From Guillardia theta CCMP2712 (Eukaryota; Cryptophyceae; Pyrenomonadales; Geminigeraceae), in the NCBI RefSeq assembly GCF_000315625.1, contig NW_005434525.1:25528-63240 (forward strand): a stretch of 37,713 bases of DNA, read 5' to 3'. Below are positions 1-9,892 of this stretch, piece by piece. The position numbers and the translations under genes were made by a program. Under the pieces are notes generated by a model, which was given only the letters and a program-made list of their open reading frames with translations, was not told the DNA's origin and did no database searches. How positions within the stretch are numbered: position 1 is the stretch's first letter; each line of letters begins with the position of its first letter.

Positions 1-19
1 CCTTCGCTACTCACCTCGC

Positions 20-122
20 TCCTCCTCCTCCTCCTCCTCCTCCTCCTCCTCCTCCTCCTCCTCCTCCTCCTCCTCCTCCTCCTCCTCCTCCTCCTCCTCC
101 TCCTCCTCCTCCTCCTCCTCCT
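20..122. repeat. (CTC)n microsatellite
   Basis: About 100 bp of nearly pure CTC/TCC triplets, followed by a pyrimidine-rich stretch that leads to the acceptor at 176. It most likely lies in an intron of the coiled-coil gene. Confidence 0.9.
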
Positions 123-176
123 TCTCACCCCTACTTGTCTTCTTCCTTGCTGCTCGCGCATCTCAAGACATCTCAG

Positions 177-2593
177 GCGCTATCGTTGAGAAGATTCAGA
201 AGACGATGGAGATGAAGAAATCTTCAAGAAGATCAAGTCCCGATGGACGCGCGGAAGGTTCTCTCAGAAGGTGACTAGTCATGTTGACCTTTCTCCGCCT
301 CCCTCTTCCTGCTGCTGCTGCCGCCGCCGCCGCCGCCGCCGCCCTCCCCCTCCACCTTCAACGCTCTTACTCTTGCTCCTGCTGCTCCCTCCTCTTCTCT
401 TCCTCCTTTACAAACGCCACTAGCTCCCGCCTGTCTTCCTTGTGCTTGATCAGCTCAACTGCATCACATACTTGCCTCCTGTCATTTCGTTCTCCTCCTT
501 CCCCTGCTGCTCTTGAGAGTTGTCAACGGCAGGTCAAACTCGAGAGAGAAGCTACAGCCATCCGACAACAGGTCTTAATCTCACTGCTCCTCTCCATCCT
601 CCTCCCCCATCTCCTTCTCCTCCTCCTTCACTTCCTGCATTCGCTATCCCTCACACCTCCATTCATGTCTTGTCTTCATCGCTGCTTTCTACTCCTCTTC
701 TCCATCCATCGCTCATTTCTCGTTTTCTTCATCATCGTACACTACAACTCTCATCCCTCGGTTTCAGTTTGCAAGAATCGAACAAGATGATGGAAGAGAT
801 CAACAACTTGCGAGCAGAGGTGAAGCTGCGAGACTGACGCTTGCGCGCTCCTGACAGTCCCACAGCTCACGGTGATGCAAGACAAGGCAGACAAGTAGTC
901 GCACACAAGGTTGCTGCTGCTCCGCTGATCATGTCGGCAGGTTGGAAGAGGAGAAGAAGAAGCTGCAGGCTGATCTCGACCTTCACGTCCTGTCGAACAA
1001 GCAGAAAGAGCAGGAAGTGTCGGAGCTGAAACAAGCTCGTCGAGATGCGGAGGTGATGATTCAGAAGCTTGCGGATGAGTTGTGAAGCTCCCGTCATGCC
1101 TCTTGGTTGACAAGTCCTTGTCAACATCGCTTGCTTGTCAATCTCACTCTCATATCAACATTCAAAGCCTCGATGCTTCTGAGCGATCTCAATGCGATGG
1201 TTGCATCGTTGACTGATCATCCTGATAGGTTCGACATATGAAAGAGATGAAAGACTCGGAGAATGTACAGAAAGCAAGTGAGTTGCGGGAGGAGAGTAGA
1301 GAGGAGAGAGAAGAGAGAAGAGGAGAGAGGAAGAGAGGTGGTGAGGGAGAGGGAGGGAGGAGGTAGGTGAGGAGGTGGAGAAAGGAAGGGAGGGGAGGAA
1401 GGGAATGAGGATGGCGAGGGGGAGGATAGGAATGAGGATGGGAGGGGGGTCATCGGGAGGAGTGATGGGGGGTGGCAGGGGTACGGAAGGACCTGGAGGA
1501 GAAGAACAAGATGGTTCTCAACGCAGACTCGAGGAGTCATGACTCCAAGCTGGACCTCCTTGACAACATCACCAACGTCGTCACGACTTGCATCCGGTGC
1601 CTCCTCCTCCCTCCTCTGCTCCCTGAGCTCACTCAGCGAAGATGCACGGAGACGGAGAAGAAGCTTGAAGATGCGTGCGGGAGAGAGCGAGAGATCATGG
1701 TAGGAGGGAGGAGCAGCTATCCTTCACACCCCTCGTCCTCCTCCTCTTCCTCATCTCTCCCTCCTCCCACTTTTTCATCTCCCCCAACTCCTCTCCCTCT
1801 CACCTCCGCCTCTTCACCTCCGCTGACTCTTCTGCCCACCAGCAACTGCTTGTGACTGTTCAGACGCAACACTCGCAGCTTCAGATCGCCTACTGCACTC
1901 TTGTCAACAAGGTCATCATTCAAGTCCTCCCCTCTCACCCTCAGCCCCTACCGCCAGCCCTTCCCTCCTCCTCCTCCTCCTCCTCCTTCCTCCTCCTCCT
2001 CCTCCTCCTCCTCCTCCTCCTCCTCCTCCTCCTCCTCCTCCTCCTCCTCCTCCTCCTCCTTCTCTTGACCTCTCTCAGCAGTGTGTCGGTCACTCCTTGC
2101 CAACCGCATCGAGCAAGGTCGATCGCTTGTCCTGAGCTCCCATCCCAGCTGTCCCTCACCTCCGCGCAGGCGCGAACATCCACCCTCGAGCTGGTGGAGC
2201 TGCTGGAGGAGAACGACTTGTGGATGGATTACGACGTGCTGAAGGGCATGGGAGTGCGGAAGGTCTGACAGGGAGAGGGAGAGGGAGAGGACGAGGACGA
2301 GGATGGGGAGGACGAGGACGACGAGGAGGAGGGAGGAGGAGGAGGAGGAGTGTGTTTACTCGGATCAGGTGGAGGATCTGCTTCACATCACAGGCTCTCA
2401 TCTTGACAGCATGGCACCGGTGACGGCGAACAAAGTTCGCAGGTGGGAGGAGGAGGAAGAGAGTGAGAGCTTGAGGGTACGTGACTTGTCGACAGGCTGC
2501 AAGCCTTGCTAGAGCACAAGGAGGCATCTCAGGTTGTGACCTGGACAGGTGAAACGCTGTTGCTCTCTTGTCACAGATTTTCACCACCACAAC

Positions 2594-2634
<41 letters not shown>

Positions 2635-3973
2635 CCATCACCATCATCATCATCTCCATCTCCATCTCCATCTCCATCGTCGTCGTCGTCGTCGTCATCA
2701 TCATCATCACCATCACCATCACCATCACCATCGTCGTCGTCGTCGTCGTCATCGTCATCATCATCATCCTCAACTTCCTTCTGTTCTCACCCTCACCTTC
2801 TTCGCTTGGCGTCTCATCATTGTATTGCTTCTCTCACCTCCCTCCCGCTTCTTCTCCCGCAGCCGATCAGCCGTCGGTCGCTGCTGACCCTCTCCTGCAG
2901 CAAGAGACGCAGAGACGAGCCGGACCCCTCATCCCCTTCCCACGCCAGATGTCTCAGCCAACAGGAGCAGCTTGCTTCCTTCAGAGCTCTTCTCCCTGCA
3001 GGACAGACAGACAGGCAACGCAGGTCTGCCTCTCGACCCCCATCACCATCCCTATGCTCCTCCTCCTCCTCCTCCCTCCCTCTCTCCCTTCCTGCTCCTC
3101 CTTCTCCCCCTCCTCCCTCTCTCTGCCTTCCTGCTCCTCTCCCTCCCTCTCTCCCTTCCTGCTTCTCCTCCTCCCTCTCTCCCTCTCTCCTCCCTGCTAC
3201 TCCTTATCTCTCTCCTCCTTCCTGCTCCTCCTCCTTCTGCTTCCTCCTCCTCTTTCGTTCGCATCATCGTACTTTTCGCTCTTTTTCTATCTTCTCATCT
3301 CTTCATCTCTTTCTTCAGCCCCGCGAAGTGCTGGCGGGTCCTCTCGCCCCAAGAGCGCGTCCAAGTGAGTCGCTTCCTGCTTTTGATCCGCTTTCATTCT
3401 ACTGCCTCGCGTTTATCCACCTCCTCCACCTCCCTCTCCACCACATCATTCTCCTCCTCCCTCTCCTCCTCCCACTCTCCCTCCCTTCTCCCTCCCTTCT
3501 TGCCACTGCTCCTTGCCCCCCCCCCTTACCCACCCCTTATCTTTCCTTGCTCCTCTTCCTCATCCTCCCCCATTCTCTCTCCCTGGCTCTCCTCTTTCCA
3601 CCGCCACCACCACCACCTCCTCCTCCTCCTCCTCCTCCTCGCTGACTGCTGCTGCTGCTGCTGCTGCTCCTCTTCCTCCTCCTCCTCCTCCTCCTCCTCC
3701 TCCTCCTCCTCCTCCTCCTCCTCCTCCTCGCTGACTGCAACTCCTCCTCCTCCTCCTCCTCGCTCACTTTCTTCTCAGGACGGAGATGGCGGTCGAAGCG
3801 ATCGGGAGGGCGCTCAAGGTTCTCGGTCAGGTGCTCCACTGCCCTCCTGCCACCTCCCTGCCCTCACCTGACCCTCCTGCTAGTCGGACAGCAACGGGGA
3901 GAACATCAGCGACGACGTTCGCTCCCGGCTGATCTCCATGCTCCTGACCCCGCATGCGGTAAAGTGTATATGA
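177..3973 (+). CDS. Multi-exon coiled-coil protein, left copy (5' end outside window, 3' end altered)
   Basis: No family recognised. Short exons with a charged, heptad-like composition are separated by GT..AG introns full of TCC/CTC tracts. Clear exons lie near 177-270, 520-571, 942-1082 (LEEEKKKLQADLDLHVL), 1480-1550 (VRKDLEEKNKMVLNA), 1640-1698, 1849-1909, 2167-2264 (LELVELLEENDLWMDYDVL), 2369-2440, 2495-2534 (LQALLEHKEASQ), 2869-3030, 3320-3364, 3781-3829 and 3883-3973. The Glu/Lys/Gln-rich pattern suggests a long alpha-helical scaffold or cytoskeletal protein; this is inference from composition. The last exon reads ISMLLTP and then diverges at 3952 from the minus-strand copy, adding HAVKCI before a stop at 3971-3973. 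That copy ends in KP and a stop. The altered end lies close to the AT-rich viral-like island, so this copy may be rearranged. Exon boundaries before 1100 are uncertain because phases could not all be reconciled. Confidence 0.55.
1968..2060. repeat. (TCC)n microsatellite
   Basis: About 90 bp of TCC triplets inside an intron of the coiled-coil gene. Its counterpart in the right arm (37565-37632) is a different length, as expected of a fast-changing tract. Confidence 0.9.
2588..2768. repeat. Compound (ATC/ACC/GTC)n microsatellite
   Basis: About 180 bp of interleaved ATC, CACCAT, CTCCAT and GTC triplet runs in an intron. It gives poly-His, poly-Ser or poly-Ile open frames depending on phase, none of which is a credible protein. 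The right-arm counterpart (36898-37032) is shorter and arranged differently. Confidence 0.9.
3607..3775. repeat. (CTC)n/(CTG)n compound microsatellite
   Basis: CTC triplet runs are interrupted by CTGACTGC and a (TGC)n block, in the intron before the exon at 3781. The right arm has a single shorter GAG run at 36061-36109. This is one of the main length differences between the arms. Confidence 0.9.
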
Positions 3974-4560
3974 CGTATATGACCACCCGTGTGACAAATA
4001 ACCTTCTTTTTGTCAAAATCGGTCACGAGGGATGCTGACCAAGTACCCAGGGTACTTCTTCGTGACCAATCTGAACAATTGGGGAGATGGAGAGGAATCC
4101 TGCTCAGGGGGAGATGGAGCGTCTCTGATCCTCGTTGGAGGCTACCTGTGTCTCTCGTGCGTCAATGACCATCATTGGATGCTACCAGGGTCGGTCGTGG
4201 GGCTAGCCAAGCGCGATAGCGCTGGCGTGTGTGCGCTAGCACACAAGAGCATCAATCCCTTCTCAATTGCTTTGAAAGCAATCACATCCTAACAGGCTGT
4301 TTTGTGAGGTGTGCTCTTTGGGCACCACCGAATAAAGTTATTCAACACCCAACTTAGCTGGCAGTTGAATGTTTAAAAAACATTGTTCATTCTCCTTACC
4401 ATTCTCATAAGGCTTTTTGCTCTCTAATGAGGGTCGGAGCTAAGCCCTGCGCAGCTGGGCGGTGTGCGCAGCACACAGAGCAAGGGATCCTTTGTCAGTC
4501 ATCACATAGCAACCCTCCACACAATCACAAACCCTCCACAAACCCCAACGCCACCCCGCC
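3974..4560. other. Junction DNA between broken gene end and AT-rich island; no gene supported
   Basis: An open frame at 4032-4292 (86 aa) resembles nothing I recognise. The stretch has several small inverted repeats: TGTGTGC/GCACACA near 4228-4245, ATTGCTTT/AAAGCAAT near 4266-4282, and repeated AACCCTCCACA near 4511-4535. An AATAAA lies near 4330. Composition turns AT-rich from about 4330. Confidence 0.5.
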
Positions 4561-4604
4561 AAATTATATTTAGTCTTCTTATGTACTAGATGATGATCAT
4601 GGAT

Positions 4605-4712
4605 GTTGGCGGGGACGCGGGGACGTTATCCTAAAGTTTTCTATATCTCTTTATCCAACCCCTCCTCGCCATATGCAAAAGTTTAGGATAACGTCCCCGC
4701 GTCCCCGCCAAC
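4605..4712. repeat. 36-bp inverted repeat with 36-nt spacer
   Basis: The left arm is 4605-4640 (begins GTTGGCGGGGACGCGG) and the right arm 4677-4712. They are complementary at 35 of 36 positions, with the one mismatch at 4636/4681. The arms are GC-rich in AT-rich surroundings and could form a very stable hairpin. Possible roles are a transcript-end hairpin, a replication or packaging structure, or an element end. Confidence 0.9.
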
Positions 4713-4763
4713 TACACCCCTATCCCCAACTATCACAAAGATTCCTCTAATAATTATTCATAA

Positions 4764-4984
4764 ATCTCTCTTACATCACATCAGGTATTCAATAGAGTAT
4801 TTATTCATTCTCTCTATCTTCTCTAAACTAACTTCTATTTTCTATAAGAAATATTTGAAATATTAATATATCCCCCTTATCTTCTAGTCTTCTATGTACT
4901 ATAACATGATCTATAAGATCTTATTCATCTCTCTTACATCACATCAGGTATTCAATAGAGTATTTATTCATTCTCTCTATCTTC
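4764..4984 (+). repeat. 58-bp direct repeat pair
   Basis: Positions 4764-4821 and 4927-4984 are the same 58-bp sequence (begins ATCTCTCTTACATCACATC), 163 bp apart, upstream of the small ORF at 5040. A shorter related pair (AGTCTTCT..ATGTACTA) lies near 4572 and 4885. Function unknown; possibly regulatory or a duplication scar. Confidence 0.85.
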
Positions 4985-5039
4985 CCACCGCCGCCCCCAG
5001 CGGAACCCCCACTCAGATTATTTTATTGATATTGTATAA

Positions 5040-5276
5040 ATGAATGAAGCCCAGTATCTGTATCGTATGAAGCAGAAGCAATACAATACATTCATTAAGG
5101 ACCTTGTTGAATCTATATTCAGGAACGAATATGTCCTAGATTTCTTCATTAAAAACAATCTTCTAACTAGGGAGCAAATCAGCTATTATGAGCAATCGAG
5201 CTTTACCAACACTTATAGAAAGAAGCGAGCTAAAATTGGCATAAGAAAGGAAACTGTCTATCTGATTTTTAATTAA
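5040..5276 (+). CDS. Small basic protein of the AT-rich island, function unknown
   Basis: A 78-residue ORF with a true ATG at 5040, preceded by the AT-rich sequence TTGTATAA. It is rich in Lys, Tyr, Asn and Ile and has no membrane segment. It starts MNEAQYLYRMKQKQ and has a basic stretch RKKRAKIGIRK near its C-terminus. It ends 18 nt before the fibre-like ORF on the same strand, so the two may be co-expressed. Codon use is AT-rich like the fibre gene and unlike the flanking host exons. I recognise no family. It could be a small structural or DNA-binding viral protein, but that is a guess. Confidence 0.55.
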   Translation: MNEAQYLYRMKQKQYNTFIKDLVESIFRNEYVLDFFIKNNLLTREQISYYEQSSFTNTYRKKRAKIGIRKETVYLIFN

Positions 5277-5294
5277 ATCTACATTCTAATTAAA

Positions 5295-7523
5295 ATGAGC
5301 ACCTGGATCAGTGGCTTGTCTGTTGATACAGTTCAATATCAGATCAGTTCCCTTAAAACAGCTATCATCAAATTAGATGAGGCACATAAAGCATTGGAGG
5401 GTGTTGTTAGTACAAACACAGATGATATCCAAGCCAACGCAACGAGCATTGAAGCCAACGCAACGAGCATTGAAGCCAACGCAGCGAACATTCAAGCCAA
5501 CGCAACGAGCATTGAAGCCAACACTACGAGCATTGACACCCTACAAACAAGTGTTGATGCCAACACCACGAGCATTGACACCTTACAATCAACAATAACA
5601 GATTTATCAAGTGATGTTGAAAACAACTCCAACGCAATATCTACCTTACAATCTATCATAAACCTAGCTGAGAATGCCAACAATCAAACATTGACAGCAC
5701 TGTTCAACAATGACTCCGATCTGATCCAATTGCTCTATGATGATCAAGCGGCTACTTACACAATCAGTTTAAGAAAGCAAGATGGCTCATATATCACTAT
5801 TCAGGACATCATAGATAGCATCAATGGTCTGGTAAATAGTGTTAACAGCATATCAAATCCAGATGATGAAGCCAATCTTGGGGACATAGTTGATACAGCA
5901 AATGACGCATTTGACATCTTCTCTGGTCTTGGCGACTTTGCTTCCGCTGGTGCTGGTTTTGTTGGAGGTCTTATAGCTTCATCCTTGAATACAAGCAAGG
6001 CCGATGGTCTGTTTTTATTGAACTGGATTAATGTTTTACGGCTTGCTATTGGCACTGTTATAAATCTGTTAGAGACAGAGATAATACATAGACTTCATCA
6101 AGACAGAGCAATCAAGATATATTCACGCAACACAACAGATGGATCACAACTCAATCTAGCTGCTGGCGAAGCATATGTATATGATAGCACATATAAGATC
6201 GATGTTGAAGGAAACACAACGACTGAATTAGATAGCAGGCTTATATCATTCCAAGGCGAGGAGATCTTAACACTAGGGAATGAACTGACACAAACAGAAT
6301 TAGATGAATATGTGTTTGGTTTTACACTACAGGAAAGCGAAACCTCTGGTGGTATTATTGAGATGATCAATGTTTTGAGAGACTACAAAACAATCTTCAA
6401 AGGTAATACATTGTTTCTTGATGATGTCACGTTACCCAATTATTACACCAAGACCGAGATTGACACCTCTAACGAGAACTATTACACCAAGGAATATATT
6501 GATGGGTTGAACATTGGAGTTGGGGATCTATACATCAACGATACAAACTATTTATCGACTGTCTCAGGTCAATATGGCAGTGTTCAAATCAATGGCTCTG
6601 GTGTAAATAGTTGGCAGGGGTACAGCATTGATGGCAGGGTTGTATTTACGCATGATGGCAATAATGAATGGGGCATTTATGACGATGTCAATAATAGATG
6701 GAAGTACAAAAATAATATTGATGTTGCTCTTGATGAAGCAAACAATAATACGTGGATTGAAAGCAAATCCTTGGTTATTCAAAACATTTTAGGCACACCA
6801 TCAGATGAAAGAACAAATAGGAAAACAAACTTAGCTTTTCATGTTCACACTTCATCAACGTGGGCGAGTGGTTCAGCAACTGAAACAATAACAAAGGGAG
6901 CAACTTATGCTTCTATATCAATACTTGGAGGAGATAAAGCAAATGAATATCAAGGATTTTCAGCAACTGGTATGTCTGGATATGGTGCTCTTGTAAAAGA
7001 AAGAGAGGTAATAAAGATATATCCATATGGCACCAATCAATTCTTCAAAAACATACCTGTGGATGTTGATTTTGCTGCAAATATCAATTGCGCAAATAAT
7101 CTTAGTATAACGGGCACATCAACATTAACCGGAGCAGTTACTTGTTCAGCAGCACTGAGCGTAGGAACTACATTGAGTGTAACAGGCACATCATCCTTTA
7201 CCGGGAATGTTGCCCTTGAGGGGGAGGAAGAGAAGGAGCAGCATGGTGGTTTTAATATATTCCACCTGTTCCTATGTGTGTTGGCTCTTACTAGCCCGTT
7301 CAACTTAGGTAAGACAATGATCACTCAGCCCCATGTTCTTCTCCTCGTACCCCTATGCTCCTGCCTCTCGCCTGAATCCCTGCCTGCTTGCCTGCCTTCG
7401 TTTCTCCTTATGTCCCCTCTCCCCCGCCTCCTCTCCCCCGCCTCCGCTCCCTCCTCTCCCTCCTCTCCTCCTCACACTCCGCACGTCTCGCCGTCAAGCT
7501 CGAGCTGTCTGTGTCTTTGGTAG
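5295..7523 (+). pseudogene. Virion fibre-like protein, 3' truncated
   Basis: The ORF starts at ATG 5295 and could encode 742 residues, of which about 640 look native. Residues about 45-100 carry 7-residue repeats of the type NATSIEA, which suggests a trimeric coiled coil or fibre shaft. Residues about 210-260 are Gly/Ala-rich and hydrophobic. Near residues 378-403 is the doubled motif YYTKTEID..YYTKEYIDGL, common in phage and algal-virus tail or fibre proteins. The end has beta-type repeats of the kind LSVTGTSSFTGNV. Proteins with such repeats usually continue into more repeats and often a C-terminal chaperone domain. Here the pattern stops at about 7218 and the frame runs into host-like Pro/Ser-rich sequence to a stop at 7521-7523. 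It probably bound host surfaces in a virus. Viral origin is inferred from motifs, not from a search. Confidence 0.65.
5433..5537 (+). repeat. 21-bp tandem repeat encoding NATSIEA-type heptads
   Basis: Five in-frame 21-bp units of the type GCCAACGCAACGAGCATTGA lie inside the fibre-like ORF. The unit is a multiple of 3, so it adds or removes whole heptads of the shaft. Related, less exact units continue to about 5600. Confidence 0.85.
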
Positions 7524-7593
7524 AGAAATGGAGGAAGGTGCAGGTGAACATGCACCAAGTTGAACGAGGAAGAAGGAGCAGGCGATACAGAAG
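7219..7593. other. Right flank of the island; possible exon remnant
   Basis: Host-like GC-rich, CTC-rich sequence. Around 7488-7610 a frame reads VKLELSVSLVEKWRKVQVN, whose charged helical composition resembles exons of the coiled-coil gene. No splice structure or family can be established. Confidence 0.3.
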
Positions 7594-9333
7594 CAAGACA
7601 CGCTGGGGTAGTCTACATGTACTCATACAAGACACGCTGGGGTAGTCTACATGTACTCGTACCAGACACGCTGGGGTAGTCTACATGTTACTCGTACCAG
7701 ACACGCTGGGGTAGTCTACATGTACTCGTACAAGACAACAGGCTGGGGTAGTCTACATGTACTCGTACCAGACAACAGGCTGGGGTAGTCTACATGTCAC
7801 TCGTACAAGACACGCTGGGGTAGTCTACATGTCACTCGTACAAGACACGCTGGGGTAGTCTACATGTGCTCGTACAAGACAACGGGCTGGGGTAGTCTAC
7901 ATGTACTCGTACCAGACAACAGGCTGGGGTAGTCTACATGTTACTCGTACCAGACACGCTGGGGTAGTCTACATGTACTCGTACCAGACACGCTGGGGTA
8001 GTCTACATGTACTCGTACAAGACACGCTGGGGTAGTCTACATGTACTCGTACAAGACAACAGGCTGGGGTAGTCTACATGTACTCGTACCAGACACGCTG
8101 GGGAAGTCTACATGTAACTCGTACAAGACAACAGGCTGGGGTAGTCTACATGTTACTCGTACAAGACACGCTGGGGTAGTCTACATGTGCTCGTACAAGA
8201 CACGCTGGGGTAGTCTACATGTACTCGTACAAGACACGCTGGGGTAGTCTACATGTACTCGTACAAGACACGCTGGGGTAGTCTACATGTACTCGTACAA
8301 GACACGCTGGGGTAGTCTACATGTCACTCGTACAAGACACGCTGGGGTAGTCTACATGTACTCGTACAAGACACGCTGGGGTAGTCTACATGTACTCGTA
8401 CAAGACACGCTGGAGTAGTCTACATGTCACTCATACAAGACACGCTGGGGTAGTCTACATGTACTCGTACAAGACAACGGGCTGGGGTAGTCTACATGTA
8501 CTCGTACCAGACAACAGGCTGGGGTAGTCTACATGTTACTCGTACCAGACACGCTGGGGTAGTCTACATGTACTCGTACCAGACACGCTGGGGTAGTCTA
8601 CATGTGCTCGTACAAGACACGCTGGGGTAGTCTACATGCACTCGTACAAGACAACAGGCTGGGGTAGTCTACATGTACTCGTACCAGACACGCTGGGGAA
8701 GTCTACATGTAACTCGTACAAGACAACAGGCTGGGGTAGTCTACATGTCACTCGTACAAGACACGCTGGGGTAGTCTACATGTGCTCGTACAAGACACGC
8801 TGGGGTAGTCTACATGTACTCGTACAAGACACGCTGGGGTAGTCTACATGTACTCGTACAAGACACGCTGGGGTAGTCTACATGTACTCGTACAAGACAC
8901 GCTGGGGTAGTCTACATGTACTCGTACAAGACACGCTGGGGTAGTCTACATGTACTCGTACAAGACACGCTGGGGTAGTCTACATGTACTCGCACAAGAC
9001 ACGCTGGGGTAGTCTACATGTACTCGTACAAGACACGCTGGGGTAGTCTACATGTCACTCGTACAAGACACGCTGGGGTAGTCTACATGTCACTCGTACA
9101 AGACACGCTGGGGTAGTCTACATGTACTCGTACAAGACAACAGGCTGGGGTAGTCTACATGTACTCGTACCAGACAACAGGCTTGTGTAGTCTACATGTA
9201 CTCGTACAAGACAGGCTGGGGTAGTCTACACGTACTCGTACAAGACAGACTGGGGTAGTCTACATGTACTCGTACCAGACACGCTGGGGTAGTCTACATG
9301 TACTCGTACAAGACAGGCTGGGGTAGTCTACAT
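7594..9333 (+). repeat. Minisatellite, ~34-37 bp unit, about 50 copies
   Basis: The unit is of the form ACACGCTGGGGTAGTCTAC followed by ATGTACTCGTACAAG. Variants include ACAACAGGCTGG or ACAACGGGCTGG for ACACGCTGG, CGTACCAG for CGTACAAG, and GTTACTCG or GTCACTCG for GTACTCG. Rare variants recur exactly 595 bp apart: GGGGAAGTCTAC at 8099 and 8694, and ACAACGGGC at 7878 and 8473. That shows a higher-order duplication of about 17 units. Short open frames inside are by-products of the repeat. Confidence 0.95.
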
Positions 9334-9559
9334 ACGTTTGTCAAGATTCTTTCATGTCTTTTGTCACGATCGGTTTGTCAGTCTGTGTATTCCTCTTCTT
9401 CAAAACCTCTGACAGATACACACTGTTCCTTCTCCTCTCTGTCTTGTCTCCCGTCGAGATTCACTTGTCTTCTTTGAACTTGTATTCAGACTACTTTACA
9501 TTCAGTGATACATATAAACACGTGAGATGGTCTCTCCTAGGATACACATGTACACATTT

Positions 9560-9712
9560 TTATCTCCTTGTCAGGTTCCCTTCTTGGTCTATGGACGCTG
9601 ACCACGGGCTGCTGTGGGCGACCAGGAAGCGCTGGTAGAGGCTGCAGCTGCATGGCACGAGGGTCCCTTGCCGGTCTATGGAGGCCTTGAAGCAAGCTCC
9701 GTATTGGCAGAA
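9560..9712 (-). pseudogene. Dispersed exon fragment (SIDxxGN type), copy 1
   Basis: On the minus strand the sequence reads KASIDRQGTLVPC, then LYQRFLVAHSSPWSASIDQ followed by EGNLTRR. The same pattern occurs on the minus strand at 25231-25390, and partly at 24503-24590. No family is recognised. The motif has a faint echo (ARLFAWIDQEGRWSS) in the intracellular insert of the giant gene, so it may come from a relative of that gene. It has no complete gene around it and borders a (GAGCAG)n tract on its upstream side. Confidence 0.45.

Positions 9713-9892
<180 letters not shown>

Larger units (their letters stand above)
1932..3952 (+). repeat. Left arm of a ~2 kb inverted duplication
   Basis: This segment matches the reverse complement of 35871-37713. 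From 2062 to 2580 the two differ by only a few bases: at the acceptor before the 2167 exon, for example, one arm has CCTCCGCGCAG and the other CTTCAGCGCAG. Exons are essentially identical, while introns differ mainly in microsatellite length. The match stops sharply at 3952, inside the final exon, and fades upstream of about 2060 within a TCC tract. Confidence 0.85.
4330..7218 (+). mobile_element. AT-rich virus-like island (probable integrated viral or polinton-like fragment)
   Basis: This block is clearly more AT-rich than both flanks, has intron-free ORFs with AT-rich codons and contains a long inverted repeat and a 58-bp direct repeat. Its larger ORF reads like a virion fibre protein of tailed phages or large algal DNA viruses. 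The right edge is abrupt: at about 7218 the fibre ORF passes into GGA-rich host-like sequence. The left edge is less sharp. No major capsid, ATPase, polymerase or integrase gene is present, so this is a fragment and assignment to a particular virus group is not possible. The viral origin is inferred from composition and the fibre-like gene. Confidence 0.6.

Noticed and set aside
2506-3871. Long Ser/Pro/Leu/His-rich open frames on the plus strand
   Set aside because: They read straight through TCC and ATC triplet repeats and known splice sites. The same DNA is open in several frames at once.
4032-4292. 86-aa ORF in the junction region
   Set aside because: No recognisable motif; spans small inverted repeats and a composition change.
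7594-9333. CRISPR-like array
   Set aside because: Whole units repeat head to tail with no unique spacers, and the setting is eukaryotic. It is a minisatellite.
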